This document shows positions 7,350-14,138 of a stretch of DNA of 14,247 nucleotides, piece by piece; the first letter of the stretch is position 1; every line of letters starts with the position of its first letter. The notes beneath the pieces were generated by a model. That model saw only the letters and a program-made list of their open reading frames with translations, had not been told where the DNA came from and searched no databases. Origin of the DNA: a bacterium. GTDB taxonomy: Bacteria > UBP13 > UBA5359. Made by a program: the position numbers and the translations under genes. The stretch lies in contig JAQVUQ010000022.1 in assembly GCA_028699365.1 (NCBI GenBank), positions 1 to 14,247 of the forward strand, read 5' to 3'.

Positions 7350-7735
7350 ATTACCTGCTAGATACTTGCATATTGATCGATCATCTCAGAGGCTATCTTC
7401 CTGCATGTGAATGGCTTGTAAACCGTATCGAGGATGATGCACCCGGCGGACTCCTCTATTCCGCCGTTACGGTGACCGAATTGCTGGCCGGAGCACGGGA
7501 GCGAGATGAGGTTGCTGTTTTCAAACTTTTGGGCATCCTGACATGTGTTGACGTAGATGCCGGTATCGCCGGCAAAGCCGGCCTGCTCTTGCGGAAGTGG
7601 CGTCGCAGCCATGGCCTGGAGGTGCCGGATGCCCTGCTGGCAGCGACGGCTATTGAAAAGGGATGCTGCCTTGTAACTCGTAACAGCAAGCATTTCCCTA
7701 TGGATGGCTTGAAAATAGTTACACCTTATCACTAA
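7346..7735 (+). CDS. vapC: PIN-domain ribonuclease toxin, VapC-like
   Basis: The 129-residue protein is a complete PIN domain. Acidic metal-binding residues are Asp6 (YLLDTCILID), Glu45 (VTVTELLAGA) and Asp95 (VPDALLAATA), followed by the TRNSKHFP segment where Asn113 is conserved and His116 replaces the usual fourth acid, a known NxKHFP subtype. VapC toxins cut tRNA or rRNA when released from the antitoxin. The gene overlaps vapB by four bases. Nothing looks truncated, so the module is probably functional. Confidence 0.9.
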   Translation: MNYLLDTCILIDHLRGYLPACEWLVNRIEDDAPGGLLYSAVTVTELLAGARERDEVAVFKLLGILTCVDVDAGIAGKAGLLLRKWRRSHGLEVPDALLAATAIEKGCCLVTRNSKHFPMDGLKIVTPYH

Positions 7736-7874
7736 TTGCTATTAGTTTCTGTAGTGTAATTTTACGGATCAGGCAGGACATCGCAGCGCGAGTGTCGAAC
7801 TTTTCAAAGTGGGTTTAAAAAGTCCCACATGAGATAATGATCAGAACAAGCAGATTGCGGGGAGAGTGTTCAAA

Positions 7875-9107
7875 ATGAAGAAGCGTTATGTGCTGATAGG
7901 AGCCAGCGGCAGGGCTACTTATATGTTTGCCAAGCCGATGGTGGAGGAACTGGGGGAGTATACGGAGATAGTAGGGGTGTATGATCCCAACCTTCTCAGG
8001 ATAGAGGCCTCTAAGAAGCTGGCCGGGGTGGATTGTCCCTCTTATACTGACTGCGATAAGATGCTGGCGGAGTTGAAACCTGATGGTGCCGTCATCACCA
8101 CCATGGATAGATATCACCACGAGTATGTTATAAAGTGCCTGGAGGCCGGGATTGACGTGGTGGTGGAGAAGCCCATGACCATAGACGAGGAGAAGTGCAA
8201 CGCCATTCTTGAAGCGGAGAAGAGGACGGGTCGTAAGGTTACGGTCACCTTCAACTATCGCTTCACTCCTTATGTGACGGCTGTCAAGCAGGCCATAAGA
8301 GACGGTCTGGTGGGAGAAGTTCTCAACGTGGATTTCGAGTATCTGCTGGATACTTCGCACGGGGCGGATTACTTCAGAAGATGGCACAGACGCAAGGAGA
8401 ACAGCGGCGGTCTGCTGGTGCACAAGTCCACCCACCACTTCGATCTGGTCAACTGGTGGATAGAGGAAGAGCCGGTGGAAGTTATGGCCTTCGGGACCAG
8501 GAGATTTTACGGTCCCACCCGGGCGGAGAGAGGCGAGAGGTGCCTTACCTGCCAGTACAAGAAATCCTGCGAGTTCTACTTCGATATCAATGCGCATGAG
8601 ATGAACAAGGCTCTTTACAGCGATTGCGAAAGCGCGGACGGCTATTACCGTGACAGATGTGTCTTCTCCGAGGAGATAGACATAGAGGACAGCATGAGCG
8701 TCAACGTAAAATACAACAAGGGCGCGTTGTTGAGCTACTCTCTGATAGCTCACAGTCCGTACGAGGGATATAAGGCCAGCATCAGCGGCACCAAGGGCAG
8801 GCTGGAAGTGGCGGAATACCATAGTGGGATAAGGCATAGCGATCCGGCCTATTACTTCGAACTGTACGACAGGCAGGGGCGTAAGGTTGATTACACCGTG
8901 CCCAAGGCTACGGGAGGCCACGGCGGCGGCGACGTCAAAATCAGACGCATGATCTTCGAAGGCGGCATACCCGATCCGCTGGGACATCAGGCTGGAACCC
9001 TGGCCGGAGCCGTCTCTATCCTGATAGGTATAGCGGCCAACAAATCCATCAAAGAGGGCAGGAACATCCGTATCAACGATCTTGTGCCCCTGGATAAATA
9101 CAGATAA
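7875..9107 (+). CDS. Gfo/Idh/MocA-family NAD(P)-dependent oxidoreductase
   Basis: The 410-residue protein has an N-terminal Rossmann nucleotide-binding fold (IGASGRA, residues 8-14), the EKP signature at 98-100 (DVVVEKPMT) and the catalytic-face segment HKSTHHFDLVNWW (183-195) with Lys184, His188 and Asp190. These enzymes oxidise or reduce sugars, inositols or related polyols. An insert carries five cysteines at 223, 226, 232, 251 and 262 (RCLTCQYKKSC, then SDC and DRC), likely a structural metal site and shared by a subgroup of long family members. ATG 7875 is chosen over GTG 7866 because GGGGAG (7859-7864) is ten bases from the former and one from the latter. It appears monocistronic, ending at the terminator at 9146. 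The 139 bases upstream contain only a possible GATAAT box and a weak 5-bp inverted repeat. Confidence 0.9.
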   Translation: MKKRYVLIGASGRATYMFAKPMVEELGEYTEIVGVYDPNLLRIEASKKLAGVDCPSYTDCDKMLAELKPDGAVITTMDRYHHEYVIKCLEAGIDVVVEKPMTIDEEKCNAILEAEKRTGRKVTVTFNYRFTPYVTAVKQAIRDGLVGEVLNVDFEYLLDTSHGADYFRRWHRRKENSGGLLVHKSTHHFDLVNWWIEEEPVEVMAFGTRRFYGPTRAERGERCLTCQYKKSCEFYFDINAHEMNKALYSDCESADGYYRDRCVFSEEIDIEDSMSVNVKYNKGALLSYSLIAHSPYEGYKASISGTKGRLEVAEYHSGIRHSDPAYYFELYDRQGRKVDYTVPKATGGHGGGDVKIRRMIFEGGIPDPLGHQAGTLAGAVSILIGIAANKSIKEGRNIRINDLVPLDKYR

Positions 9108-9145
9108 CAACCGATTACAACTCGACTGATTGCAGCGTAAATAAC

Positions 9146-9184
9146 AGAGCCCGGAGATATTCTCCGGGCTCTGCGTTTATTTTA
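9146..9184 (+). terminator. Intrinsic terminator after the oxidoreductase gene
   Basis: A perfect 12-bp stem (9146-9157 with 9161-9172) closes a TAT loop, is G+C-rich at its centre and is followed by GCGTTTATTTTA. It isolates the oxidoreductase from amtB. Confidence 0.88.
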
Positions 9185-9191
9185 CCTGCCG

Positions 9192-9234
9192 TTAACAATT
9201 ACTAAACCGGGACGAAAAGCCTGCATACTATGAT
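9192..9234 (+). promoter_or_regulatory. Activator-type promoter of amtB-glnK with 11-bp-spaced boxes
   Basis: Pentamers TTAAC (9192), TAAAC (9203) and GAAAA (9214) are each separated by six bases, an 11-bp period typical of OmpR-family tandem sites and close to the actinobacterial GlnR pattern (gTnAC/GaAAC). TATGAT at 9229-9234 is a fair -10, but the -35 position (ACCGGG) does not match sigma-70, so activation by a bound regulator is likely. The second half of this layout recurs at 11517-11548. Confidence 0.5.
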
Positions 9235-9260
9235 ATCTTCAGCAATCCGGAGGGAGGAAT

Positions 9261-10484
9261 ATGAAAATGATCAATCAGGGGGATACAGCCTGGGTTCTGA
9301 TATCCAGCGCCATGGTCATGCTGATGACCCCGGCATTGGGTTTCTTCTACGGGGGCATGGTACGTCGCAAAAACGTTCTGTCCACTATCATGATGTGCTG
9401 TTCCGTCGTAGCCCTTATCAGCATTCAATGGGTGCTTTTCGGCTACAGTCTGGCCTTTGGACCGGATAAGTGGCATCTTATCGGCAGCCTGCAATGGGCC
9501 GGTTTCAACGGGGTGGGACAGACGCCCAACGCCGACTATGCCGCTACCATACCGCATCAGGTATTTGCCTCTTTTCAGGCTATGTTTGCCGTCATAACGC
9601 CGGCTCTGATCGTGGCGGCTTTTGTGGAGAGAATAAAGTTCACCGGTTTCATGGTCCTTGTTCTGCTCTGGGCCACGGTGATCTACGATCCGGTGGCGCA
9701 CTGGGTCTGGGGCGTGGGCGGCTGGCTGCGCCAAATGGGTGCATTGGATTTTGCCGGCGGCACCGTAGTCCACATCACCGCCGGTATGTCGGCCCTGGCC
9801 CTGGCCATCTATATGGGACAGCGTAAGGGCTACGGGCGCCAGTCGTTCGAGCCGAACAACATTCCTTACGTGGTGTTGGGAGCCTTTCTGCTCTGGTTTG
9901 GATGGTTCGGTTTCAACGCCGGCAGTGCGCTGGGAGCCAACGGCCTGGCCGGCAACGCCTTTATCGTGACTAATACGGCAGCGGCGGCGGCCGGTCTGGT
10001 CTGGATGATCCTCAGTTCCATCTCGGGCAAGCCTTCCGTGATGGGCTTTGCCACCGGTGCCGTGGTGGGACTGGTGGCCATAACCCCGGCTTGCGGCTAT
10101 GTCGGCGTGATCCCGGCCATTATCATCGGGGCCGTGGCGGCGTCGATATCGTATGCCGGTATCCTGATCAGAAACCGTTCGGCCATAGATGAATCGCTGG
10201 ATGCCTTTGCCTGCCACGGACTGGGAGGCATAACGGGGGCGCTGTTGACCGGTGTCTTTGCCAGCAAGCTGGTCAACCCGGCCGGAGCGGACGGCCTGCT
10301 GCACGGCAATCCTCATCAACTCTTGGTGCAGGCTGTGGCGGTGCTGGTAGTGGCGGTCTACTCCTTCGGCCTGACGTTTCTCCTGGCTGCAGCCACGGAC
10401 AGGGTGTTCGGCCTCCGGGTGGAGGAGCACGAGGAAGAGGTCGGTCTTGATCTCTCGCAGCACGCAGAGAAGGCATTTGCATAG
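9261..10484 (+). CDS. amtB: Ammonium transporter (Amt/MEP/Rh family)
   Basis: This 407-residue polytopic membrane protein (about 11 transmembrane helices) carries ammonium across the cytoplasmic membrane as a homotrimer. Landmarks are TPALGFFYGGMVRRKNVL near residue 23, the pore aspartate region YDPVAHW (Asp143), the two pore histidines His171 (GGTVVHITAG) and His319 (DAFACHGLGG), and FGWFGFNAGSAL at 213-224. There is no long N-terminal signal sequence. A very strong ribosome site, GGAGGGAGGA (9249-9258), precedes the ATG by two bases from its end. It is followed 13 bases later by a P-II gene, the classic amtB-glnK pair, in which P-II blocks the pore under nitrogen sufficiency. Confidence 0.97.
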   Translation: MKMINQGDTAWVLISSAMVMLMTPALGFFYGGMVRRKNVLSTIMMCCSVVALISIQWVLFGYSLAFGPDKWHLIGSLQWAGFNGVGQTPNADYAATIPHQVFASFQAMFAVITPALIVAAFVERIKFTGFMVLVLLWATVIYDPVAHWVWGVGGWLRQMGALDFAGGTVVHITAGMSALALAIYMGQRKGYGRQSFEPNNIPYVVLGAFLLWFGWFGFNAGSALGANGLAGNAFIVTNTAAAAAGLVWMILSSISGKPSVMGFATGAVVGLVAITPACGYVGVIPAIIIGAVAASISYAGILIRNRSAIDESLDAFACHGLGGITGALLTGVFASKLVNPAGADGLLHGNPHQLLVQAVAVLVVAVYSFGLTFLLAAATDRVFGLRVEEHEEEVGLDLSQHAEKAFA

Positions 10485-10497
10485 GATGGTGTTATAG

Positions 10498-10836
10498 GTG
10501 AAGAAGATAGAAGCGATTTTCAAGTGTGAGAAGCTGAACGATGTCAAGGATGCGCTGGAGGTTATCGGCCATATAGGGATGACCGTATCCGAGGTGCAGG
10601 GACGCGGTGTTCAAAGAGGAATAGCGCTCAAAGGCAGGGTAGGAGAATACCGGGTGGATTTCCTGCCCAAGATGAAGCTGGAGATGGTGATCAGGGACGA
10701 AGATTGCGATGAGGCGGTCGATATCATCTGCGAGGCGGCCCGCAACGGCGGCATAGGTGACGGCAAGATCTTCATCTCTGAGGTGGCAGAGGCGGTGCGC
10801 ATCAGGACGGGGGAGAAAGGCCCGGACGCTCTTTAG
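10498..10836 (+). CDS. glnK: P-II nitrogen regulatory protein (GlnK/GlnB family)
   Basis: The 112-residue protein aligns without gaps to E. coli GlnB. Gln39 and Lys58 of the nucleotide site are present, Tyr51 at the tip of the T-loop is kept (GRVGEYRVDFLPK), and the C-terminal IGDGKIF and RIRTGE (Arg101, Arg103) are intact. Tyr46 of GlnB is Gly here. P-II trimers sense ATP/ADP and 2-oxoglutarate and control AmtB and often GlnR-type regulators or glutamine synthetase. The start is GTG 10498, with AGGA (10483-10486) overlapping the amtB stop. Tyr51 leaves uridylylation possible, though no modifying enzyme is in view. The gene converges on the MarC-family gene with a 7-base gap and no evident terminator. 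Confidence 0.95.
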   Translation: MKKIEAIFKCEKLNDVKDALEVIGHIGMTVSEVQGRGVQRGIALKGRVGEYRVDFLPKMKLEMVIRDEDCDEAVDIICEAARNGGIGDGKIFISEVAEAVRIRTGEKGPDAL

Positions 10837-10843
10837 GCAGGCT

Positions 10844-11437
10844 CTATCCCAACAATCCCTTTATTCCTGTCAGCATTAGCTGTGCCGCTATGGATGCCAG
10901 TATCAGCCCTGTCAGTTTGCTGAGAATGGAGAGCCCGGTCTGGCCCAGCCAGCGTTCGATACGTCCGGCTGCATAGAGCAGCAGGCCTACGGTCAGGATG
11001 GCACAGAGAAGGGCGCCGCCGGCCGTCAGCTTTTCGGCCAGAGTGTTCAGTTCTGCTCCCATGACCAGCAGGACGCCGGTGGTGGCCGGGCCCACGGTTA
11101 CCGGGAGTGCCAGAGGAACGACGGCAATATCACCCTTGTTGTCTCGTTCCTCTTTGCCGCCGGTCCCACCCTGAACGAGGGCGGCTGCGGATAAAAAGAG
11201 AAGTGCTCCGGCTCCCACTTTGAAGGCATCCAGGGTTATACCGAAGACCTGGAAGATATATTTACCTAAAATATAGAGGGTAAAGCTGATCACTATAACG
11301 GCCAGCGTTACCCTGAAAGCCAGTCGTCTTCTCTTGCTCTCGGTAAAATCACCGGTCAGGGCCAGGAACATGGAAATGACGAAGAAGGGCGTCAGGACAA
11401 AGAAGAGCTTCAAATATTGGCTGATAAAGAGTTGCAT
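10844..11437 (-). CDS. MarC-family (UPF0056) integral membrane protein
   Basis: The 197-residue hydrophobic protein has about six membrane helices. The family signature VVPLALPVTVGPATTGVLLV lies near residues 106-125, and a charged cytoplasmic loop (GGKEERDNKGD) precedes it. MarC proteins were once linked to antibiotic resistance, but that link was withdrawn and their transport substrate is unknown. AAGGAGA precedes the ATG by four bases. It is transcribed against amtB-glnK and divergently from the GlnR-like regulator, so the shared 246-bp intergenic region could serve both. Nothing ties it to nitrogen use except position. Confidence 0.88.
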   Translation of the reverse strand: MQLFISQYLKLFFVLTPFFVISMFLALTGDFTESKRRRLAFRVTLAVIVISFTLYILGKYIFQVFGITLDAFKVGAGALLFLSAAALVQGGTGGKEERDNKGDIAVVPLALPVTVGPATTGVLLVMGAELNTLAEKLTAGGALLCAILTVGLLLYAAGRIERWLGQTGLSILSKLTGLILASIAAQLMLTGIKGLLG

Positions 11438-11465
11438 ATTATCTCCTTGAGTTTGTTACGGCTCT

Positions 11466-11495
11466 ATTCTAACAGTTTAAGAATATAAGAGGCAA
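11466..11495 (-). promoter_or_regulatory. Promoter of the MarC-family gene
   Basis: On the minus strand TTGCCT (11495-11490), an 18-base spacer and TAGAAT (11471-11466) form a fair sigma-70 promoter. The -35 is one arm of a small inverted repeat, AGGCAA-5-TTGCCT (11490-11506). Confidence 0.45.
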
Positions 11496-11516
11496 GGTAT
11501 TTGCCTGTAATGGGTA

Positions 11517-11548
11517 GAAACACACCCGAAACAATATTCTGATATAAT
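11517..11548 (+). promoter_or_regulatory. Activator-type promoter of the GlnR-like gene
   Basis: Two identical GAAAC pentamers (11517-11521 and 11528-11532) are six bases apart, an 11-bp period, and flank the -35 position. TGATATAAT (11540-11548) is an extended -10. The second box begins 15 bases before the -10, exactly as at amtB. The predicted leader is about 130 bases long and contains a large inverted repeat. Confidence 0.5.
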
Positions 11549-11558
11549 TTGTTAGCGG

Positions 11559-11656
11559 TATAGGCTGAAGCAGTTTAGCTGTTTAGGAGTTTTCTATTGT
11601 GTAAGATAAGAAGTATAATACTGGAGTATAGACTGCTAAACGGCTAAAAGCCTATA
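11559..11656. repeat. Interrupted inverted repeat in the leader of the GlnR-like gene
   Basis: TATAGGCT (11559-11566) and, after seven extra bases, TTTAGCTGTTTAG (11574-11586) pair with 11636-11656 read in reverse complement, with one mismatch in 21 positions. The octads CAGTTTAG and CTGTTTAG repeat in tandem at 11571-11586. AGCTGAAG at 11665-11672 echoes GGCTGAAG at 11563-11570. Confidence 0.6.
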
Positions 11657-11683
11657 GCCTGAAAAGCTGAAGAAGAGGGCGCC

Positions 11684-12328
11684 ATGCACGGCTATCTACT
11701 GAGCCGGGACCCAAAACTTGACGAGGCTCTGACCTCTCTGGCGCCGGTACGCCTTGAGGACGATCACCGTTTGCTCGATGAACTGATGGGCAAAGGGGCG
11801 GACTACGTTCTTCTGGATATGCGTGAAGGAATGGCCTGGGAATTACTGGGAATTCTTCCCGATTATCCGGAACTCGGGCATATACCGGTGCTGTTGCTGG
11901 TGGAGCGGGAGCGCCTGGGCCGCCTGTGGCTGGGGCCGGCGGACGATTTTGTGATCATGCCGCTTGATCAGGAAGAGGTCATCGCTCGTCTGCGCCTGCT
12001 TAAGAAGAGCGAGGCGGGGGAGGGCGTCACAGTTATCGGAGATCTGGTGATCGACGCCGAGGCCTATCAGGCTAGACTGCTGGGTCGACTGCTGGAGATG
12101 ACTTACAAGGAGTTCGAACTGCTTCGCTATCTGGCGGAGCGGCGTGGTCGTGTAGTCAGCCGGGAGCAGCTTCTCAGCGATGTCTGGGGCTACGAGAACT
12201 ACATCGGTACCAGAACGATAGATATACATATACGGCGTTTACGCGTCAAGCTGGGTGTGGAGTACGGTTCGCTGATAGAGACTGTTAGACAGGTAGGCTA
12301 CCGTTTCAGCTTAACGATGCCGGAGTAA
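11684..12328 (+). CDS. GlnR-like orphan OmpR/PhoB-family transcriptional regulator
   Basis: The 214-residue protein has a receiver-like N-terminal domain and a C-terminal winged helix (about 116-210) ending in EMTYKEFELLRYLAERRGRV, REQLLSDVWGY, GTRTIDIHIRRLR and TVRQVGYRF, closely similar from memory to actinobacterial GlnR. The receiver keeps one aspartate (Asp45, YVLLDMREG), but the N-terminal acidic pair is missing (YLLSRDPKL) and the conserved KP lysine is Met92 (VIMPL). Ordinary phosphorylation is therefore doubtful, as in GlnR, which works as a phosphorylation-independent dimer. No histidine kinase gene is adjacent. The start is ATG 11684 with AAGAGGG at 11673-11679. It lies 97 bases before glnA and near amtB-glnK, which supports a nitrogen-regulator role. 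The exact function is inferred. Confidence 0.82.
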   Translation: MHGYLLSRDPKLDEALTSLAPVRLEDDHRLLDELMGKGADYVLLDMREGMAWELLGILPDYPELGHIPVLLLVERERLGRLWLGPADDFVIMPLDQEEVIARLRLLKKSEAGEGVTVIGDLVIDAEAYQARLLGRLLEMTYKEFELLRYLAERRGRVVSREQLLSDVWGYENYIGTRTIDIHIRRLRVKLGVEYGSLIETVRQVGYRFSLTMPE

Positions 12329-12333
12329 CCCTG

Positions 12334-12347
12334 GATAACGAATAACG
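12334..12347. repeat. Two tandem heptads (RATAACG)
   Basis: GATAACG (12334-12340) is followed at once by AATAACG (12341-12347), just after the regulator stop. It belongs with the second heptad array in the same gap. Confidence 0.45.
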
Positions 12348-12367
12348 GGAGCAAGCCGGTAACTTTT

Positions 12368-12395
12368 GGACAGTGAACTTTGAACCCGGAACCGC
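12368..12395. repeat. Four degenerate heptads (GRACnnn) upstream of glnA
   Basis: GGACAGT, GAACTTT, GAACCCG and GAACCGC follow one another without gaps, with a conserved G-purine-A-C at the head of each. A 5-bp hairpin (GCGCC, 12394-12398, with GGCGC, 12404-12408) overlaps the last unit and sits 6 bases before the glnA ribosome site. Confidence 0.55.
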
Positions 12396-12425
12396 GCCTG
12401 CAGGGCGCACAATGGAGGTATAACC

Positions 12426-13757
12426 ATGAAAACCGACAGGGAGTATGTGCTCAAGACGGCACGGGAACATAACGTGAAATTTATCAGGCTGTGGTTCACC
12501 GATATTCTCGGTTTTCTGAAGAGCTTTGCCATAACCGTGGAGGAGCTGGAACGAGCCCTGGAGAGGGGCATGGCCTTCGACGGTTCCTCCATTGACGGCT
12601 TTGCCCGGGTCGACGAGAGCGATATGCTGGCTATGCCGGATCCGTCGACCTTCTGCATACTTCCCTGGCGCCCGCGCGATGAGGCCGCTGTCGGCCGCAT
12701 GTTCTGCGATATCCTGACACCGGACGGGGTGCCGTTTGAAGGTGATCCCCGTCTGGCTCTCAAGAGAAATCTGGCTCGGGCCGCCGGGATGGGCTATACC
12801 TTTTATGTCGGTCCGGAACTGGAATACTTCTATTTCAGCTCGGATACCGGTCAGCCTGAGGCTCTGGACAAAGGAGGCTACTTCGATCTGACGCCGCACG
12901 ATGCGGCTACCGACCTGCGCCGTGATACGGTCCTGGCCCTGGAGGAGATGGGCATCGGAGTGGAGTTCTCTCATCATGAAGTGGCCCCCAGCCAGCACGA
13001 GATAGATCTGCGTTACGCCGATGCCCTGACCATGGCCGACAACTCCATGACTTATCGCCTGGCAGTGAAGGAGATAGCCGTCAAACACGGCGTTTATGCC
13101 TCCTTTATGCCCAAGCCCTTGCCCGGAGTCAACGGCAGCGGCATGCACGTGCATATATCGCTCTTCAAGGGCGACGACAACGCCTTCCAGCAGGAAGGCA
13201 CGCCGTACGGCCTGTCGCCGCTGGCTATGTCCTTCATGGGCGGCCTGCTGCACCATGCTCCGGAGATCACCCTGGTCACCAATCAGTGGGTGAACTCCTA
13301 TAAGCGCCTGACGCCGGGATACGAGGCTCCCGTCTATCTCTCCTGGGCTTTCAGAAACCGCTCCGACCTGATAAGGGTGCCGTCCGTTCAGCCGGGATAC
13401 GAAGAGGCCACCCGGCTGGAATACCGGGCGCCGGATCCGGCCTGCAATCCCTACCTGACCTTTGCCGTGCTGCTGGCTGCAGGGCTGGAGGGAGTGGAGA
13501 AGGGCTACGATCCCGGCCCGCCGGTGGAGGAGAACGTGTTCGAGATGCCGGAAAGCGAGCGGCGCAGGCGGGGAATCGGCTCCCTGCCCGGTAACCTCTA
13601 CGAGGCTATCCGTCTGGCGGAGGAGAGTGAACTGCTGCGCCGGGCGCTGGGAGATCATATCTTCGATAAGCTTATCGAGAACAAAAAACGGGAATGGCAG
13701 GAATTCTCCGACTGGGTAACGGATTTCGAGATCAAACGAAGTTTACCGGTGCTTTAG
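12426..13757 (+). CDS. glnA: Glutamine synthetase type I (GSI-alpha-like)
   Basis: The enzyme joins ammonium to glutamate with ATP in the cytoplasm, as a dodecamer. The 443-residue protein has FDGSSIDGF (51-59), the metal-site glutamates Glu131 and Glu133 (VGPELEYF), Glu185 and Glu192 (HHEVAPSQHEIDLRY), NGSGMHVHIS with His241, NSYKRLTPGYEAPVYLSW (290-307) and EYRAPDPACNPYL (332-344). In the adenylylation segment NLYDLPPEE of enteric enzymes it reads NVFEMPESE, with Phe372 in place of the modified Tyr, so covalent control by GlnE is excluded. GGAGGT lies six bases before the ATG. It probably shares a transcript with the GlnR-like gene, since no convincing promoter is seen in the 97-base gap. 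Confidence 0.97.
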   Translation: MKTDREYVLKTAREHNVKFIRLWFTDILGFLKSFAITVEELERALERGMAFDGSSIDGFARVDESDMLAMPDPSTFCILPWRPRDEAAVGRMFCDILTPDGVPFEGDPRLALKRNLARAAGMGYTFYVGPELEYFYFSSDTGQPEALDKGGYFDLTPHDAATDLRRDTVLALEEMGIGVEFSHHEVAPSQHEIDLRYADALTMADNSMTYRLAVKEIAVKHGVYASFMPKPLPGVNGSGMHVHISLFKGDDNAFQQEGTPYGLSPLAMSFMGGLLHHAPEITLVTNQWVNSYKRLTPGYEAPVYLSWAFRNRSDLIRVPSVQPGYEEATRLEYRAPDPACNPYLTFAVLLAAGLEGVEKGYDPGPPVEENVFEMPESERRRRGIGSLPGNLYEAIRLAEESELLRRALGDHIFDKLIENKKREWQEFSDWVTDFEIKRSLPVL

Positions 13758-13790
13758 GGGTCTGCTATATGATATAATAATTGTGTGATG

Positions 13791-13820
13791 TTGGCATATG
13801 ATGATCTATTCGGATATTAT
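13791..13820 (+). promoter_or_regulatory. Promoter of the brnTA module
   Basis: TTGGCA (13791-13796), an 18-base spacer and TATTAT (13815-13820) make a fair sigma-70 promoter ending 23 bases before the GTG start. Repeated CATATGATGATC-like A+T-rich sequence across it could be the antitoxin operator, but no clean palindrome is seen. Confidence 0.5.
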
Positions 13821-13843
13821 GAGAACCGAGCAGAGGTAATACT

Positions 13844-14134
13844 GTGGATTATTACTTCGTATGGGATCCGAAGAAGGCAGGAAGCAACAGTCGAAAACAC
13901 GGTGTAAGCTTTGAGACGGCTTCTACGGTCTTCCATGATCCGAGAGCATTAAGTATATTTGATGATAAACATAGCATTGAAGAGGATAGGTGGATTACTC
14001 TTGGAATGGATAGTTCCGGTGTCTTGACTGTTGTCTGTCATACTTTTGAAGAAGAGGCTGAGGATAGCTATCGGATTCGAGTTTTTTCAGCGAGAAGAGC
14101 CACGAGAACGGAAATAGAAGAATATGGAGGATGA
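13844..14134 (+). CDS. brnT: BrnT-family ribonuclease toxin
   Basis: The 96-residue protein matches the BrnT pattern: FVWDPKKAGSNSRKHGVSFE (residues 5-24), TVFHDPRALSIFDDKHS, EEDRWITLG and near the end YRIRVFSARRATRTEIEEY. BrnT is a RelE-fold ribonuclease toxin neutralised by BrnA. The start is GTG 13844 with AGAGGT (13832-13837) seven bases ahead. It is more A+T-rich than the preceding glnA. The antitoxin gene begins four bases after the stop, and its ribosome site lies inside the end of brnT, so the two are coupled. Confidence 0.92.
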   Translation: MDYYFVWDPKKAGSNSRKHGVSFETASTVFHDPRALSIFDDKHSIEEDRWITLGMDSSGVLTVVCHTFEEEAEDSYRIRVFSARRATRTEIEEYGG

Positions 14135-14138
14135 CTCT

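Noticed and set aside
7806-7830. Hairpin GTGGG/CCCAC between vapC and the oxidoreductase as a terminator
   Set aside because: The stem is only 5 bp with a large loop and has no following T-run.
7815-9110. Long open frame on the minus strand opposite the oxidoreductase
   Set aside because: Its protein has no recognisable domain or convincing start site, and it mirrors a clear oxidoreductase gene on the plus strand.
9228-10547. Long minus-strand open frame opposite amtB
   Set aside because: Low-complexity, His- and Gln-rich shadow of amtB with no family resemblance.
10498-10836. Loss of the P-II uridylylation tyrosine
   Set aside because: At first sight the T-loop lacks Tyr, but residue counting against E. 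coli GlnB puts Tyr at position 51; only Tyr46 is missing.
12325-12425. GlnR-type boxes directly upstream of glnA
   Set aside because: GTAAC at 12325 and other AAC motifs do not fall into an 11-bp period and no -10 box follows; the repeats present have a 7-bp period.
12306-13658. Long minus-strand open frame opposite glnA
   Set aside because: Shadow frame of glnA; composition reflects the complementary codons.
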